DNA of 26,036 nt, from assembly GCA_046049545.1 (NCBI GenBank), contig JBJORF010000064.1, positions 1 through 26,036 on the forward strand, written 5' to 3'. The DNA comes from Romeriopsis sp046049545 (GTDB lineage: Bacteria; Cyanobacteriota; Cyanobacteriia; Leptolyngbyales; Leptolyngbyaceae). Under the pieces are notes generated by a model that worked only from the letters and a program-made list of their open reading frames with translations, was not told where the DNA came from and did not search any database. A program made the translations under genes and the position numbers. Each line of letters begins with the position of its first letter. Position 1 is the first letter of the stretch. Of this stretch, positions 6,622 to 13,231 are shown one piece after another.

Positions 6622-6656
6622 AAAGCGCCGCTGGGATTAAATCCCGGCGGCGCTTT
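6622..6656 (-). terminator. Hairpin terminator after petM
   Basis: AAAGCGCCGC-TGGGATT pairs with AATCCCG-GCGGCGCTTT, a long GC-rich stem with an internal mismatch or bulge and a very short loop, 33 bases after the petM stop. There is no perfect U-run, but A/T-rich sequence follows on the minus strand. It is fairly symmetric and could act in both directions. Confidence 0.7.
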
Positions 6657-6688
6657 GGCGTTGTTGATTCAGTTCCGTAACGCGTCGA

Positions 6689-6787
6689 CTATTCCCCGCC
6701 TTGAACCTTCAGTAAGGCAAAGCCCAGGCTCAGACCCACCAACACCAATACGGCAACGGTGATCGCAGTGGTAAAAATTTCTCCCAT
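6689..6787 (-). CDS. petM: Cytochrome b6f complex subunit PetM
   Basis: A 32-residue protein, easily missed by ORF finders. It begins MGEIFTTA, has one hydrophobic membrane helix (about residues 8-27) and ends LLKVQGGE, the C-terminal signature of PetM (subunit VII). PetM is one of the small single-helix subunits at the periphery of the thylakoid cytochrome b6f complex. The start ATG 6787 is preceded by AGGAG at a good distance. A candidate promoter lies 29-57 bases upstream and a strong hairpin follows the stop, so petM is probably a single-gene transcript. It is divergent from pdxA. Similar small b6f subunits (PetG, PetL, PetN) lack this C-terminal motif. Confidence 0.9.
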   Translation of the reverse strand: MGEIFTTAITVAVLVLVGLSLGFALLKVQGGE

Positions 6788-6815
6788 GGAAAGGCGCTCC
6801 TCTCAAAAGCTGATT

Positions 6816-6844
6816 GATAAAACCTGGTTGAAGACAATTGTAAA
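6816..6844 (-). promoter_or_regulatory. Candidate petM promoter
   Basis: On the minus strand, TTTACA (6844-6839) and TTTATC (6821-6816) are separated by 17 bases, ahead of the petM ribosome binding site. The -10 match is modest. Position and spacing are the only support. Confidence 0.4.
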
Positions 6845-6898
6845 CTAATTCATGACCGAACTAACCGTTATGCCGGAACTGGCCGATCGTGCTGTGCT

Positions 6899-7882
6899 AT
6901 GTCTGTGAGTCAACCCCTGCCGCGATTGATTATCCCGATCGGTGATCCTGCCGGAATCGGGCCGGAGGTGGTGGTGAAGGCATTGGCGGTGATCGCGCCA
7001 GGGCAAGCCGCAATCACCGTGATCGGTAGCCGGGAACTACTGCCCCAAGATTTCGCCTATCCCGTGATCGACTTGCCGCTGGAAGCACCGATTCAGGTGG
7101 GCGTGGGGAATGCAGCGAGTGGGACGGCGAGTTTTGGGTATTTGGCGCAGGCGATCGACCGGACGCTGGCAGGGGAGTTTGATGCGATTGTCACAGCGCC
7201 GATCGCGAAGTCGGCTTGGAAGGCGGCGGGGCACGATTATCCGGGGCAGACGGAACTGCTGGCGGAAAAAGCGGGGTGCGATCGGTTTGGGATGATGTTT
7301 GTGGGCCGATCGCCGCATACCGATTGGGTGTTGCGGGCGATCTTGGCGACGGTGCATATTCCATTGGCGCAGGTGCCGTCGGCGCTGACCGCTGATGGGA
7401 TGACCCGCAAGTTAGATTTGCTGCTCGAAACCTTGGCCCGCGATTTTGGGGTGGCCCAGCCGCACATTGCGATCGCCGGACTGAATCCCCATAGCGGGGA
7501 GGGCGGACAACTCGGCCAAGAAGAGGTGACTTGGTTGCAGGATTGGCTTGAGGAGGCACGATCGCGCTATCCCCAGGCGCGGCTTGAAGGGCTGATTCCG
7601 CCGGATACGATGTGGGTGAAGGCGGGGCAGGCGTGGTTTCAGGATGGGCGAGTGGGGGCAGCGGATGCCTATTTGGCGCTGTATCACGACCAGGGGTTGA
7701 TTCCGGTGAAGCTGATGGCCTTCGATCGGGCGGTGAATACGACGGTGGGCTTACCGTTTGTGCGCACCTCCCCGGATCACGGGACGGCCTTTGACATTGC
7801 GGGCCAGGATCGGGCGAATCCGCAGAGCATGATCAGTGCGATTGAATGGGCGATCGAACTGGTGCGATCGCGCTTGGTTTGA
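6899..7882 (+). CDS. pdxA: 4-hydroxythreonine-4-phosphate dehydrogenase
   Basis: A 327-residue PdxA, the NAD-dependent enzyme that oxidises 4-phosphohydroxy-L-threonine; the product loses CO2 and feeds pyridoxine 5'-phosphate synthesis. Residues 15-23 are the family motif GDPAGIGPE. The three metal-binding histidines are seen in TVHIPL, NPHSGEGG and SPDHGTAFDIAG. Length is normal. Many cyanobacteria keep PdxA and PdxJ, so it fits the DXP-dependent B6 route. The start ATG 6899 has no strong Shine-Dalgarno. An 18-codon reading frame (6852-6908) overlaps the first codons in another frame, probably by chance. rbfA follows 67 bases later on the same strand and is likely co-transcribed. Confidence 0.97.
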   Translation: MSVSQPLPRLIIPIGDPAGIGPEVVVKALAVIAPGQAAITVIGSRELLPQDFAYPVIDLPLEAPIQVGVGNAASGTASFGYLAQAIDRTLAGEFDAIVTAPIAKSAWKAAGHDYPGQTELLAEKAGCDRFGMMFVGRSPHTDWVLRAILATVHIPLAQVPSALTADGMTRKLDLLLETLARDFGVAQPHIAIAGLNPHSGEGGQLGQEEVTWLQDWLEEARSRYPQARLEGLIPPDTMWVKAGQAWFQDGRVGAADAYLALYHDQGLIPVKLMAFDRAVNTTVGLPFVRTSPDHGTAFDIAGQDRANPQSMISAIEWAIELVRSRLV

Positions 7883-7949
7883 GCAGCGGGTGTTATATGA
7901 TCGATCTCTATTCTTCTAACGCCTTGGCTCCTGGAGCCATCTGAAATCT

Positions 7950-8426
7950 ATGCCGACCGATCGCCGTGTGGCTAAAGTAGCCGAAATGATTAAACGCGAA
8001 GTCAGCCAGCTGATTATGTCTGGCATTAAAGACGATCGGGTGGGTGCGGGCATGGTGAGCGTGACGGATGTGCGGGTTTCCGGGGATTTGCAGCATGCGA
8101 AGATTTTTGTCAGCATTTACGGCACGGATGAAGCCCGCAGTGAGACGATGACGGGCTTGGGGGCAGCGACGGGCTATGTGCGCGGCGAACTGGGGCGGCG
8201 GATGCGATTGCGCCGGACTCCGGAAGTGATCTTTGTGGAAGACCGATCGCTCGAACGGGGGACGCAAATGCTGGGGTTGATTAACCAATTAACCGAAGAG
8301 CGCAAATCCTCTGGGGTCGAAGCCTGGCTTGATGAGCAGGCGGCGACGGATGCTTCGCAGTGGGAAGATGAGGATTTGGACGACGATGATGACTTAGACG
8401 ATGCTGATTTAGATGACGAGGATTAA
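7950..8426 (+). CDS. rbfA: 30S ribosome-binding factor RbfA
   Basis: A 158-residue RbfA, which binds the 30S subunit and helps 16S rRNA 5'-end maturation, and is needed for cold adaptation in bacteria. The KH-type fold is recognisable from RRVAKVAEMIKREVSQLI near the N-terminus, VSVTDVRVSGDLQHAKIFVS in the middle, and the LRRTPEVIFVEDRSLERG block. Usual RbfA length is about 115-135 residues. The extra C-terminus (about 124-158) is an extremely acidic Asp/Glu tail, a feature also seen in other cyanobacterial RbfA proteins. It follows pdxA closely, with a hairpin terminator about 85 bases after its stop. Identification is firm. Confidence 0.96.
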   Translation: MPTDRRVAKVAEMIKREVSQLIMSGIKDDRVGAGMVSVTDVRVSGDLQHAKIFVSIYGTDEARSETMTGLGAATGYVRGELGRRMRLRRTPEVIFVEDRSLERGTQMLGLINQLTEERKSSGVEAWLDEQAATDASQWEDEDLDDDDDLDDADLDDED

Positions 8427-8509
8427 TTGGGGTTCTCATTCCTTATTCATCAGAAGACCAATGCCCGATCGCTCAACCGACTCACATTTTCGAAACGAGG
8501 GGCTTCGTC

Positions 8510-8532
8510 AACAGCGATCGTGATCGCTGTTT
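8510..8532. terminator. Bidirectional hairpin between rbfA and the GT2-GtrA gene
   Basis: AACAGCGATC (8510-8519) pairs perfectly with GATCGCTGTT (8522-8531) around a two-base centre, followed by T on the plus strand. It lies between two convergent genes. Its stem is built on a HIP1-like GCGATC core, so it could be a HIP1-derived dyad rather than a dedicated terminator. Confidence 0.55.
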
Positions 8533-8562
8533 GGAGCCGTTCTCCAGTGGTGATTGCAGGCA

Positions 8563-9840
8563 CTACTTCCGGCTCGTTACCCGCCAATTCAACTTCAAGT
8601 TAATCCAGAAATTCCAAAATGTTACCAACACAATCGCGATTAGATTTGCGACGTAAGCATTAATGCCAAATAAATTAAACAATAAATTCAACGTCAACAC
8701 GTTCAACCCCAAACCCAATAAACAAATTAAATTGAACTTCAAAAATCGCTTTGCCCATTGCCCGACGGACCGCTGCCCCCCGGCCATATCCCGAAATGTC
8801 CACCGATCGTTCCAAAAGAAATTATTCAAAATCGCCAACTCCGACGCAATCACCTTACTGCGCGTCAACCCCCAACCCAACCCCAACGGCGAAGCGGCCG
8901 AATGTAACAAATACAGCATCCCCATATCCACCACCACCCCGCTCAAGCCCACCAGCCCAAACCGAATAAACCGTCCCCAGGGAAAATCCACAATCCCCGA
9001 TCGCACGCCGCTTACCCGCCCTCGACTGCGCAGTTTCAATAAATGGTGAATATAGTCCACGTACTGCCGCAGCGTCACCTTGCTTTCCCCTTCCTGACGC
9101 TCTTGGAACACATAGCCCACCTCGGCAATCCGATCAATTCGCCCGCGACCCAGCACCTCCAGCGAAACCTTATAGCCCTTCGGATTCAGCTCAATTTCGG
9201 CTAACGCCGATCGGCGCAGCAAAAAATACCCGCTCATCGGATCGCTCACCCGCCCCACCACCGACGGCGCAATCACCAAACCCAACACCTGCGCTCCCCG
9301 CGACAATAGCCGCCGCCCCAGTCCCCAGTCACTTGTCCCACCGCCTTCCACATGCCGACTGGCAATCGCGAAGTCTGCCCCCGCCGCGATCGCACGCAAC
9401 AATTCCAACAGCACCGCCGGCGGATGCTGCAAATCGCCATCAATTACTCCGATTACTTCTCCCTGCGCCGCCTGCCAGCCCCGGATCACCGCCGTCGCCA
9501 GCCCCCGCTCTCCCTGCCGCCGCATCACTCGCACCATTGGCAATCGCGCCGCTGCTTCGAGGGCCACCGCCCAGGTGTGATCGGGACTATCGTCATCGAC
9601 AACAATAATTTCATAGCGATCGGCATAGCGCTGATCCAGCAATGGCACCAACTGCTCCAGCATGGCCACAATATTGCGCCCTTCGTTATAGGTCGGAATC
9701 ACCAGCGAAAAATAGCAAGGCTGAGCCACCGTCGCCAACGCCGGAACTCGCAGGGCTCCCAAGGGGGCCGGCAGCAAGGAAAGATTCGAAGAGGGAAGTT
9801 GTTGCACGATCGGATTTACAGTCGCAGAAGAACAGGACAC
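8563..9840 (-). CDS. Family 2 glycosyltransferase fused to a GtrA membrane domain
   Basis: A 425-residue fusion. After a loose N-terminus (1-42) comes a GT-A glycosyltransferase of the dolichol-phosphate-mannose-synthase type: VIPTYNEGRN (48-57), VVDDDSPDHT, DGDLQHPP with the metal-binding DGD at 134-136, and SRHVEGGGTSDWG. From about 288 to 425 is a GtrA domain with four hydrophobic helices (RFIRFGLVGLSGVVVDMGML onward). Such proteins load a sugar onto a polyprenyl phosphate, and GtrA-type helices are thought to help move or anchor the lipid-linked sugar. The start is GTG 9840, just after an in-frame TGA; the Shine-Dalgarno is poor, so a start slightly inside is possible. It is the last gene of a leftward run, 29 bases after its neighbour. 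Family assignment is firm; the sugar donor is unknown. Confidence 0.93.
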   Translation of the reverse strand: MSCSSATVNPIVQQLPSSNLSLLPAPLGALRVPALATVAQPCYFSLVIPTYNEGRNIVAMLEQLVPLLDQRYADRYEIIVVDDDSPDHTWAVALEAAARLPMVRVMRRQGERGLATAVIRGWQAAQGEVIGVIDGDLQHPPAVLLELLRAIAAGADFAIASRHVEGGGTSDWGLGRRLLSRGAQVLGLVIAPSVVGRVSDPMSGYFLLRRSALAEIELNPKGYKVSLEVLGRGRIDRIAEVGYVFQERQEGESKVTLRQYVDYIHHLLKLRSRGRVSGVRSGIVDFPWGRFIRFGLVGLSGVVVDMGMLYLLHSAASPLGLGWGLTRSKVIASELAILNNFFWNDRWTFRDMAGGQRSVGQWAKRFLKFNLICLLGLGLNVLTLNLLFNLFGINAYVANLIAIVLVTFWNFWINLKLNWRVTSRK

Positions 9841-9869
9841 ACAGCATCACCCGGAGGTGACTGCGCCGA

Positions 9870-10337
9870 CTACGGTTTTGGCTTTGGTTTCACCGCATTC
9901 AGTTCGCGGCACTTCGCCTGGGCCGCTGCAAAAGCTGCTGTATATTCTGCTCCACCCAGCATCACATCGCCGTAGTAGTCATAGGGCTGCGATCCATAGA
10001 TCGGCAGTGGATCGTCTTCTGGATAATCTTCTTGGGCTTCCTCGATCGTTGACTTGAGCTGCTTCAAAGTCAGCGTTTGTGCCGGGAAATAATGTAAGTT
10101 CTCGGCCTTCTTGTTCAGCCAAGGAAAAGTTGGATCAATGATCGTATCATCGACCTCCAACCAAGCATGTTCGATCGGGCGATTTGGTTCCCCCGGTACC
10201 GCCAAAAAGCCCTGCACATAGACCGCATCCGCCACCTGCACGATCGCCGCATAGGCATTATCAAACGGGGCCTTCGCCCGACAGTTGGCCGCTTTGGCGA
10301 GATCGTGCGATTGAACTTCGTCGAGGGTTTTGGACAT
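9870..10337 (-). CDS. Small conserved protein with possible Cys-His-Asp triad
   Basis: A 155-residue protein I cannot place in a named family. The N-terminal half has Cys19 before a putative helix, then His57 in the strand HAWLEV and Asp68 in IIDPTF. This order and the His-to-Asp spacing recall papain/transglutaminase-like folds, including lasso-peptide proteases. The rest is acidic (EEAQEDYPEDDP) and Tyr-rich, ending KPKPKP. There is no signal peptide or membrane helix. It lies between the acyl-carrier-like gene (65 bases) and the GT2-GtrA gene (29 bases) on the same strand, suggesting co-transcription. ATG 10337 is the natural start. That it is a gene is fairly sure; the hydrolase idea is inference. 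Confidence 0.75.
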   Translation of the reverse strand: MSKTLDEVQSHDLAKAANCRAKAPFDNAYAAIVQVADAVYVQGFLAVPGEPNRPIEHAWLEVDDTIIDPTFPWLNKKAENLHYFPAQTLTLKQLKSTIEEAQEDYPEDDPLPIYGSQPYDYYGDVMLGGAEYTAAFAAAQAKCRELNAVKPKPKP

Positions 10338-10402
10338 TGCTAAGGGTGAGGTGCGAACCGAGACGCAAGTGAGTTTTCAGCGTTCGATTGTACGACCAAA
10401 CG

Positions 10403-10996
10403 CTAGGCCACCGCCACCTGCTGATTCAAAAAGCCCATCAGATCCGCCACTGTCTTCAACTGGCTAATATCAAGGTAGTCTTCCAGCTCCAGGTTAAACT
10501 CCTGGGCAAAATCTTCGTACAGCGCCAATTCCCAATCAAACCAAGAAATCAGCGGCAACTTCAAATCCTCGCAAAGCCGATCGTGGGGCAACACCTGGGC
10601 CGATCGTAGCCCCGCATACTTCGCCAACGCCTGATAGACAAACCCCGCCACCTCGCGGGAAATCCCCTGCGCCGCCCAAAACTTCTGATACCATTCCTGC
10701 CCACTGTGCGCGGGCCGCGATGCCAAGACCTGAGAATTTACCCGACGACGCATCGCCAAGTCAGGACTCAAGTCGCTGTAGCTTGACCAAGCCGTGAAGC
10801 AGTTATAGAGCCGGGCAACCAAAGTTTGCCCCAAAGATAATTTCAGCCGTTGCATAAACACACGTAATCGAATCAAAACAGGGTGAGGTGTGACAGGGGC
10901 AAGCGCGGTTTCGCGGTACCGAACTGTTTCACTATACCTAGGTTGCCCGAGTTCCGGTGCAATATCGATGTGAAGGTTGAAGAAGTGACCACTCAT
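10403..10996 (-). CDS. Unknown protein with acyl-carrier-like C-terminal domain
   Basis: A 197-residue protein without a recognised name. The last 75 residues or so (LPHDRLCEDLKL, then WELALYEDFAQEF and LEDYLDISQLKTVADL) have the length, acidic helices and spacing of an acyl-carrier-like four-helix bundle, close to the DUF1493 type. The DSL phosphopantetheine-serine motif is absent; the sequence there reads LISWFDWE. The N-terminal part is basic, with a possible helix (VFMQRLKLSLGQTLVARLYN). ATG 10996 is taken as the start, but an inner ATG at 10855 would give about 150 residues, and neither has a clear Shine-Dalgarno. It follows the sugar kinase by 56 bases. I do not know its function. Confidence 0.7.
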   Translation of the reverse strand: MSGHFFNLHIDIAPELGQPRYSETVRYRETALAPVTPHPVLIRLRVFMQRLKLSLGQTLVARLYNCFTAWSSYSDLSPDLAMRRRVNSQVLASRPAHSGQEWYQKFWAAQGISREVAGFVYQALAKYAGLRSAQVLPHDRLCEDLKLPLISWFDWELALYEDFAQEFNLELEDYLDISQLKTVADLMGFLNQQVAVA

Positions 10997-11052
10997 GACC
11001 AAAAAGCTCGTAGATGCAAGGGGGATGATTGAATCAACTTAGCCAATCAAAA

Positions 11053-12312
11053 TTAAGGCAACACACTACTGACCGGGGAAGCAGCTAAACAAGCACTGCC
11101 ATAGGCGGCTTCCGTTTGGGGCGCGATCGTCACCGGAATCCGATCACCCATAGCCCGCTGGCGCACCGCCGTCCAAGCGAGATTTTGGGCACCGCCGCCC
11201 GCTGTTTGCACCTGCCGCAGTGGGGTCGCCCCGAGCTGTTGCAATAAGCTGTAGCCTTGGGCTTCAATCCGCGCCATCGCTTCCAGTAAGCCTTGGAGAA
11301 ACCGCACCGGATCGTCCGGACGCGGCGTTAGGCAGGGATTTAGCGTCGGGTCGTTAACAGGGAAACGCTCGCCCGGTTTGAGCAATGGATAGTAATCTAA
11401 CCCAGTAATTTGATTTGGCAAAATTTCTTTGCTGAGATTTTTCAGTTCCGTCGGCGTGAACCATTGTTTCAAGACGGCCCCGCCCGTATTCGAGGCCCCG
11501 CCCACCAGCCACCGATCGCCCAGCCGATGACTGTAGATCCCATAGCGACTGTCATCCACCCGCGTCTCACTGAGTAACTTCAGCACCAGGGTTGATCCGA
11601 GTGAAGTGACCGCATCCCCTGGTTCGGCAGCCCCGCTCGCCAAGAACGCCGCAATACTATCTGTTGTCCCAGCACAAACCACACAGGTCGGCGGCAGGTC
11701 AAATTGGGCGGCGATCGCGGCTTGGACTGGCCCGATCGCACTGCCCGGCACCCGTACCTGGGGCAACAGTGGCGCAATGGCCAAATCCAAGAGCCAGTCT
11801 GGGTAGCGACAAGGCCCCACATCATAGCCCAGCTTCAGGGCGTTGTGATAGTCGCTCACGCCCCATTGCCCGTGGAGCAGCGCCGCCAGCCAATCGGCCT
11901 GATGCAGGCAGTAGCGGGCAGCAGCGGTTCCCGGTTGGGCTTGCAGCCAATACAGCTTGGCTAAACTCGAAGTTGCACTCAGGACGATGTGGTGCGGCGG
12001 CGCGATCGCTCGTAGAGCGGCGACCTGGCCCGCTGCCCGATCGTCGTTGTACATCAGCGCTTCGCCGAGGGGTTGTCCCTGTTCGTCTGCTAGCAAGACG
12101 GTTGAAGAGGTGCCATTGATCAAAATCGCCCCCAATCGATGGCGGTGGGGGATTTGACTGAGCAGATCAAACAGTGCCGATCGCCAAAGTTCTGGGGATT
12201 GCGGCCCGGAAAAGTCCACCTGGCTTTGCGCTTGGAGCTGCCGATCGGCATCGACCACGATCGCCCGCGCCCCCGATGTCCCAAAATCAATTCCTAACGC
12301 ATAATCACCCAT
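11053..12312 (-). CDS. FGGY-family sugar kinase, D-ribulose/xylulose kinase type
   Basis: A 419-residue FGGY carbohydrate kinase, which phosphorylates a sugar with ATP. The N-terminal phosphate loop is GIDFGTSGARA (about 6-16). YNDDRA, the VCAGTTDSIAAFL stretch, TSLGSTLVLK and the adenosine-site TAGGGAQN follow in family order. It is shorter than classical xylulokinases (about 490) and resembles the short cyanobacterial and plant XK-1-like enzymes. These were shown to act on D-ribulose rather than D-xylulose, so D-ribulose kinase is my preferred call. ATG 12312 gives the standard N-terminus; an ATG-like extension to 12348 is less likely. It is the first gene of a leftward four-gene run and is divergent from the small conserved gene at 12469. 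Confidence 0.9.
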   Translation of the reverse strand: MGDYALGIDFGTSGARAIVVDADRQLQAQSQVDFSGPQSPELWRSALFDLLSQIPHRHRLGAILINGTSSTVLLADEQGQPLGEALMYNDDRAAGQVAALRAIAPPHHIVLSATSSLAKLYWLQAQPGTAAARYCLHQADWLAALLHGQWGVSDYHNALKLGYDVGPCRYPDWLLDLAIAPLLPQVRVPGSAIGPVQAAIAAQFDLPPTCVVCAGTTDSIAAFLASGAAEPGDAVTSLGSTLVLKLLSETRVDDSRYGIYSHRLGDRWLVGGASNTGGAVLKQWFTPTELKNLSKEILPNQITGLDYYPLLKPGERFPVNDPTLNPCLTPRPDDPVRFLQGLLEAMARIEAQGYSLLQQLGATPLRQVQTAGGGAQNLAWTAVRQRAMGDRIPVTIAPQTEAAYGSACLAASPVSSVLP

Positions 12313-12468
12313 TGACCGCCCATCTCGCCTGGAGTAAATCATTAGCAAACAGCCGCTGCGAGTGCTTAAACAATTATTAAACTGTAGCGAATGATCCTGG
12401 CCGGGCCAGGGATCACGTTCTTAATATGGAGACATGAATTGCTTTATTTCGTTAGGAGTTAGCAAGGA

Positions 12469-12810
12469 ATGTTCACCTTTAATATCATTGGGGTCACGCC
12501 CCTTTTAAGTTTTTTTGACTATCAGCAGCAGCAAACCCAGCCCGGCATCACCTACTTTACGAGCCAGCGCTGTAGCCTTGATGCGGTACTGCGGAGCCTC
12601 GCCCACACCGATTTTGACCCGACCTGGGACAATGAAGCGATGATGCAGTCGGTGGTCAATTTCTGGATGAATAACATTGAGACGATCACCCACTGGCAAT
12701 CGCGCCTCCAGGATGCTGACCAGGATGTGAGTAACCGCCCGATCCTCGTCCATCGTCTGGCCCAGCCCCAAGCCCTCCGCCAAGAACTCGAAACCCTCTG
12801 GATAAACTAA
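12469..12810 (+). CDS. Conserved cyanobacterial protein of unknown function
   Basis: A 113-residue protein starting MFTFNIIGVTPLLSFF, with a Gln-rich turn (QQQQTQPG), an acidic, Trp-containing middle (FDPTWDNEAMMQSVVNFWMN) and a helical C-terminus. AGGAG lies 10 bases before ATG 12469, supporting the start. I recall similar short proteins in cyanobacterial genomes but no function. There is no signal peptide or membrane span. gatC follows 62 bases later on the same strand; they may share a transcript, although a possible promoter (TTACAATAGAAT) lies just before gatC. Confidence 0.78.
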   Translation: MFTFNIIGVTPLLSFFDYQQQQTQPGITYFTSQRCSLDAVLRSLAHTDFDPTWDNEAMMQSVVNFWMNNIETITHWQSRLQDADQDVSNRPILVHRLAQPQALRQELETLWIN

Positions 12811-12872
12811 CGCGATTGCGGGGGACATCAGCGCTTACAATAGAATGCACTAATTTCCCCCCCTTTATTGCC

Positions 12873-13166
12873 ATGCTCGATCGCGATCAAGTCCATAAAG
12901 TCGCCCACCTCGCTCGGCTGAAGCTCACCGATGCGGAGGAGACGCAGTTTGCGGCGCAGTTGAGTGGCATTTTGGACTACGTTGAGCTGCTGAATGAGCT
13001 GGATGTGAGCGGCGTTGAGCCGACGACGCGGGCGATCGATGTGCCGAATGTGGTGCGTGAAGATAAGCTCCAGCCCTGGGCTGATCGAGAGGGGTTGCTT
13101 GATTGTGCGCCCGATCGGGATGGCGAATTCTTCCGCGTGCCGAAGATTGCCACAGGCGACAGCTAA
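12873..13166 (+). CDS. gatC: Asp-tRNA(Asn)/Glu-tRNA(Gln) amidotransferase subunit C
   Basis: A 97-residue GatC. The signature is clear: VHKVAHLARLKLTDAEE near the start, LSGILDYVELLNELDVSGVEPTTRA in the middle, and REDKLQPW followed by FFRVPKI at the end. GatC stabilises the GatA-GatB complex that converts Glu-tRNA(Gln) to Gln-tRNA(Gln) and, where used, Asp-tRNA(Asn) to Asn-tRNA(Asn). ATG 12873 (MLDRDQ) gives the standard length; the frame opens earlier at 12816 but those residues do not match the family. gatA and gatB are not in the window, which is usual for cyanobacteria. A strong convergent terminator follows. Confidence 0.96.
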   Translation: MLDRDQVHKVAHLARLKLTDAEETQFAAQLSGILDYVELLNELDVSGVEPTTRAIDVPNVVREDKLQPWADREGLLDCAPDRDGEFFRVPKIATGDS

Positions 13167-13181
13167 TCTTGCATCCAACTG

Positions 13182-13231
13182 CCCCTAAGCAAAGCCCCTA
13201 GAATTGATTCTCTAGGGGCTTTGCTTAGGGG
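13182..13231. terminator. 21-bp-stem bidirectional terminator between gatC and the YfhO gene
   Basis: CCCCTAAGCAAAGCCCCTAG... (13182-13202) pairs perfectly with 13211-13231 around an 8-base loop. T-rich sequence follows on the plus side (GCTTTGTTGT). The stop codon of the leftward YfhO-like gene (13227-13225) lies inside the right arm. TAGGGGCTTTG occurs twice, 13 bases apart, on this right side, which suggests a small duplication. It serves two convergent genes. Confidence 0.85.

Noticed and set aside
9870..10996. A lasso-peptide or RiPP cluster around the Cys-His-Asp protein
   Set aside because: No short precursor peptide, cyclase or transporter was found nearby. Only the triad-like residues hint at it.
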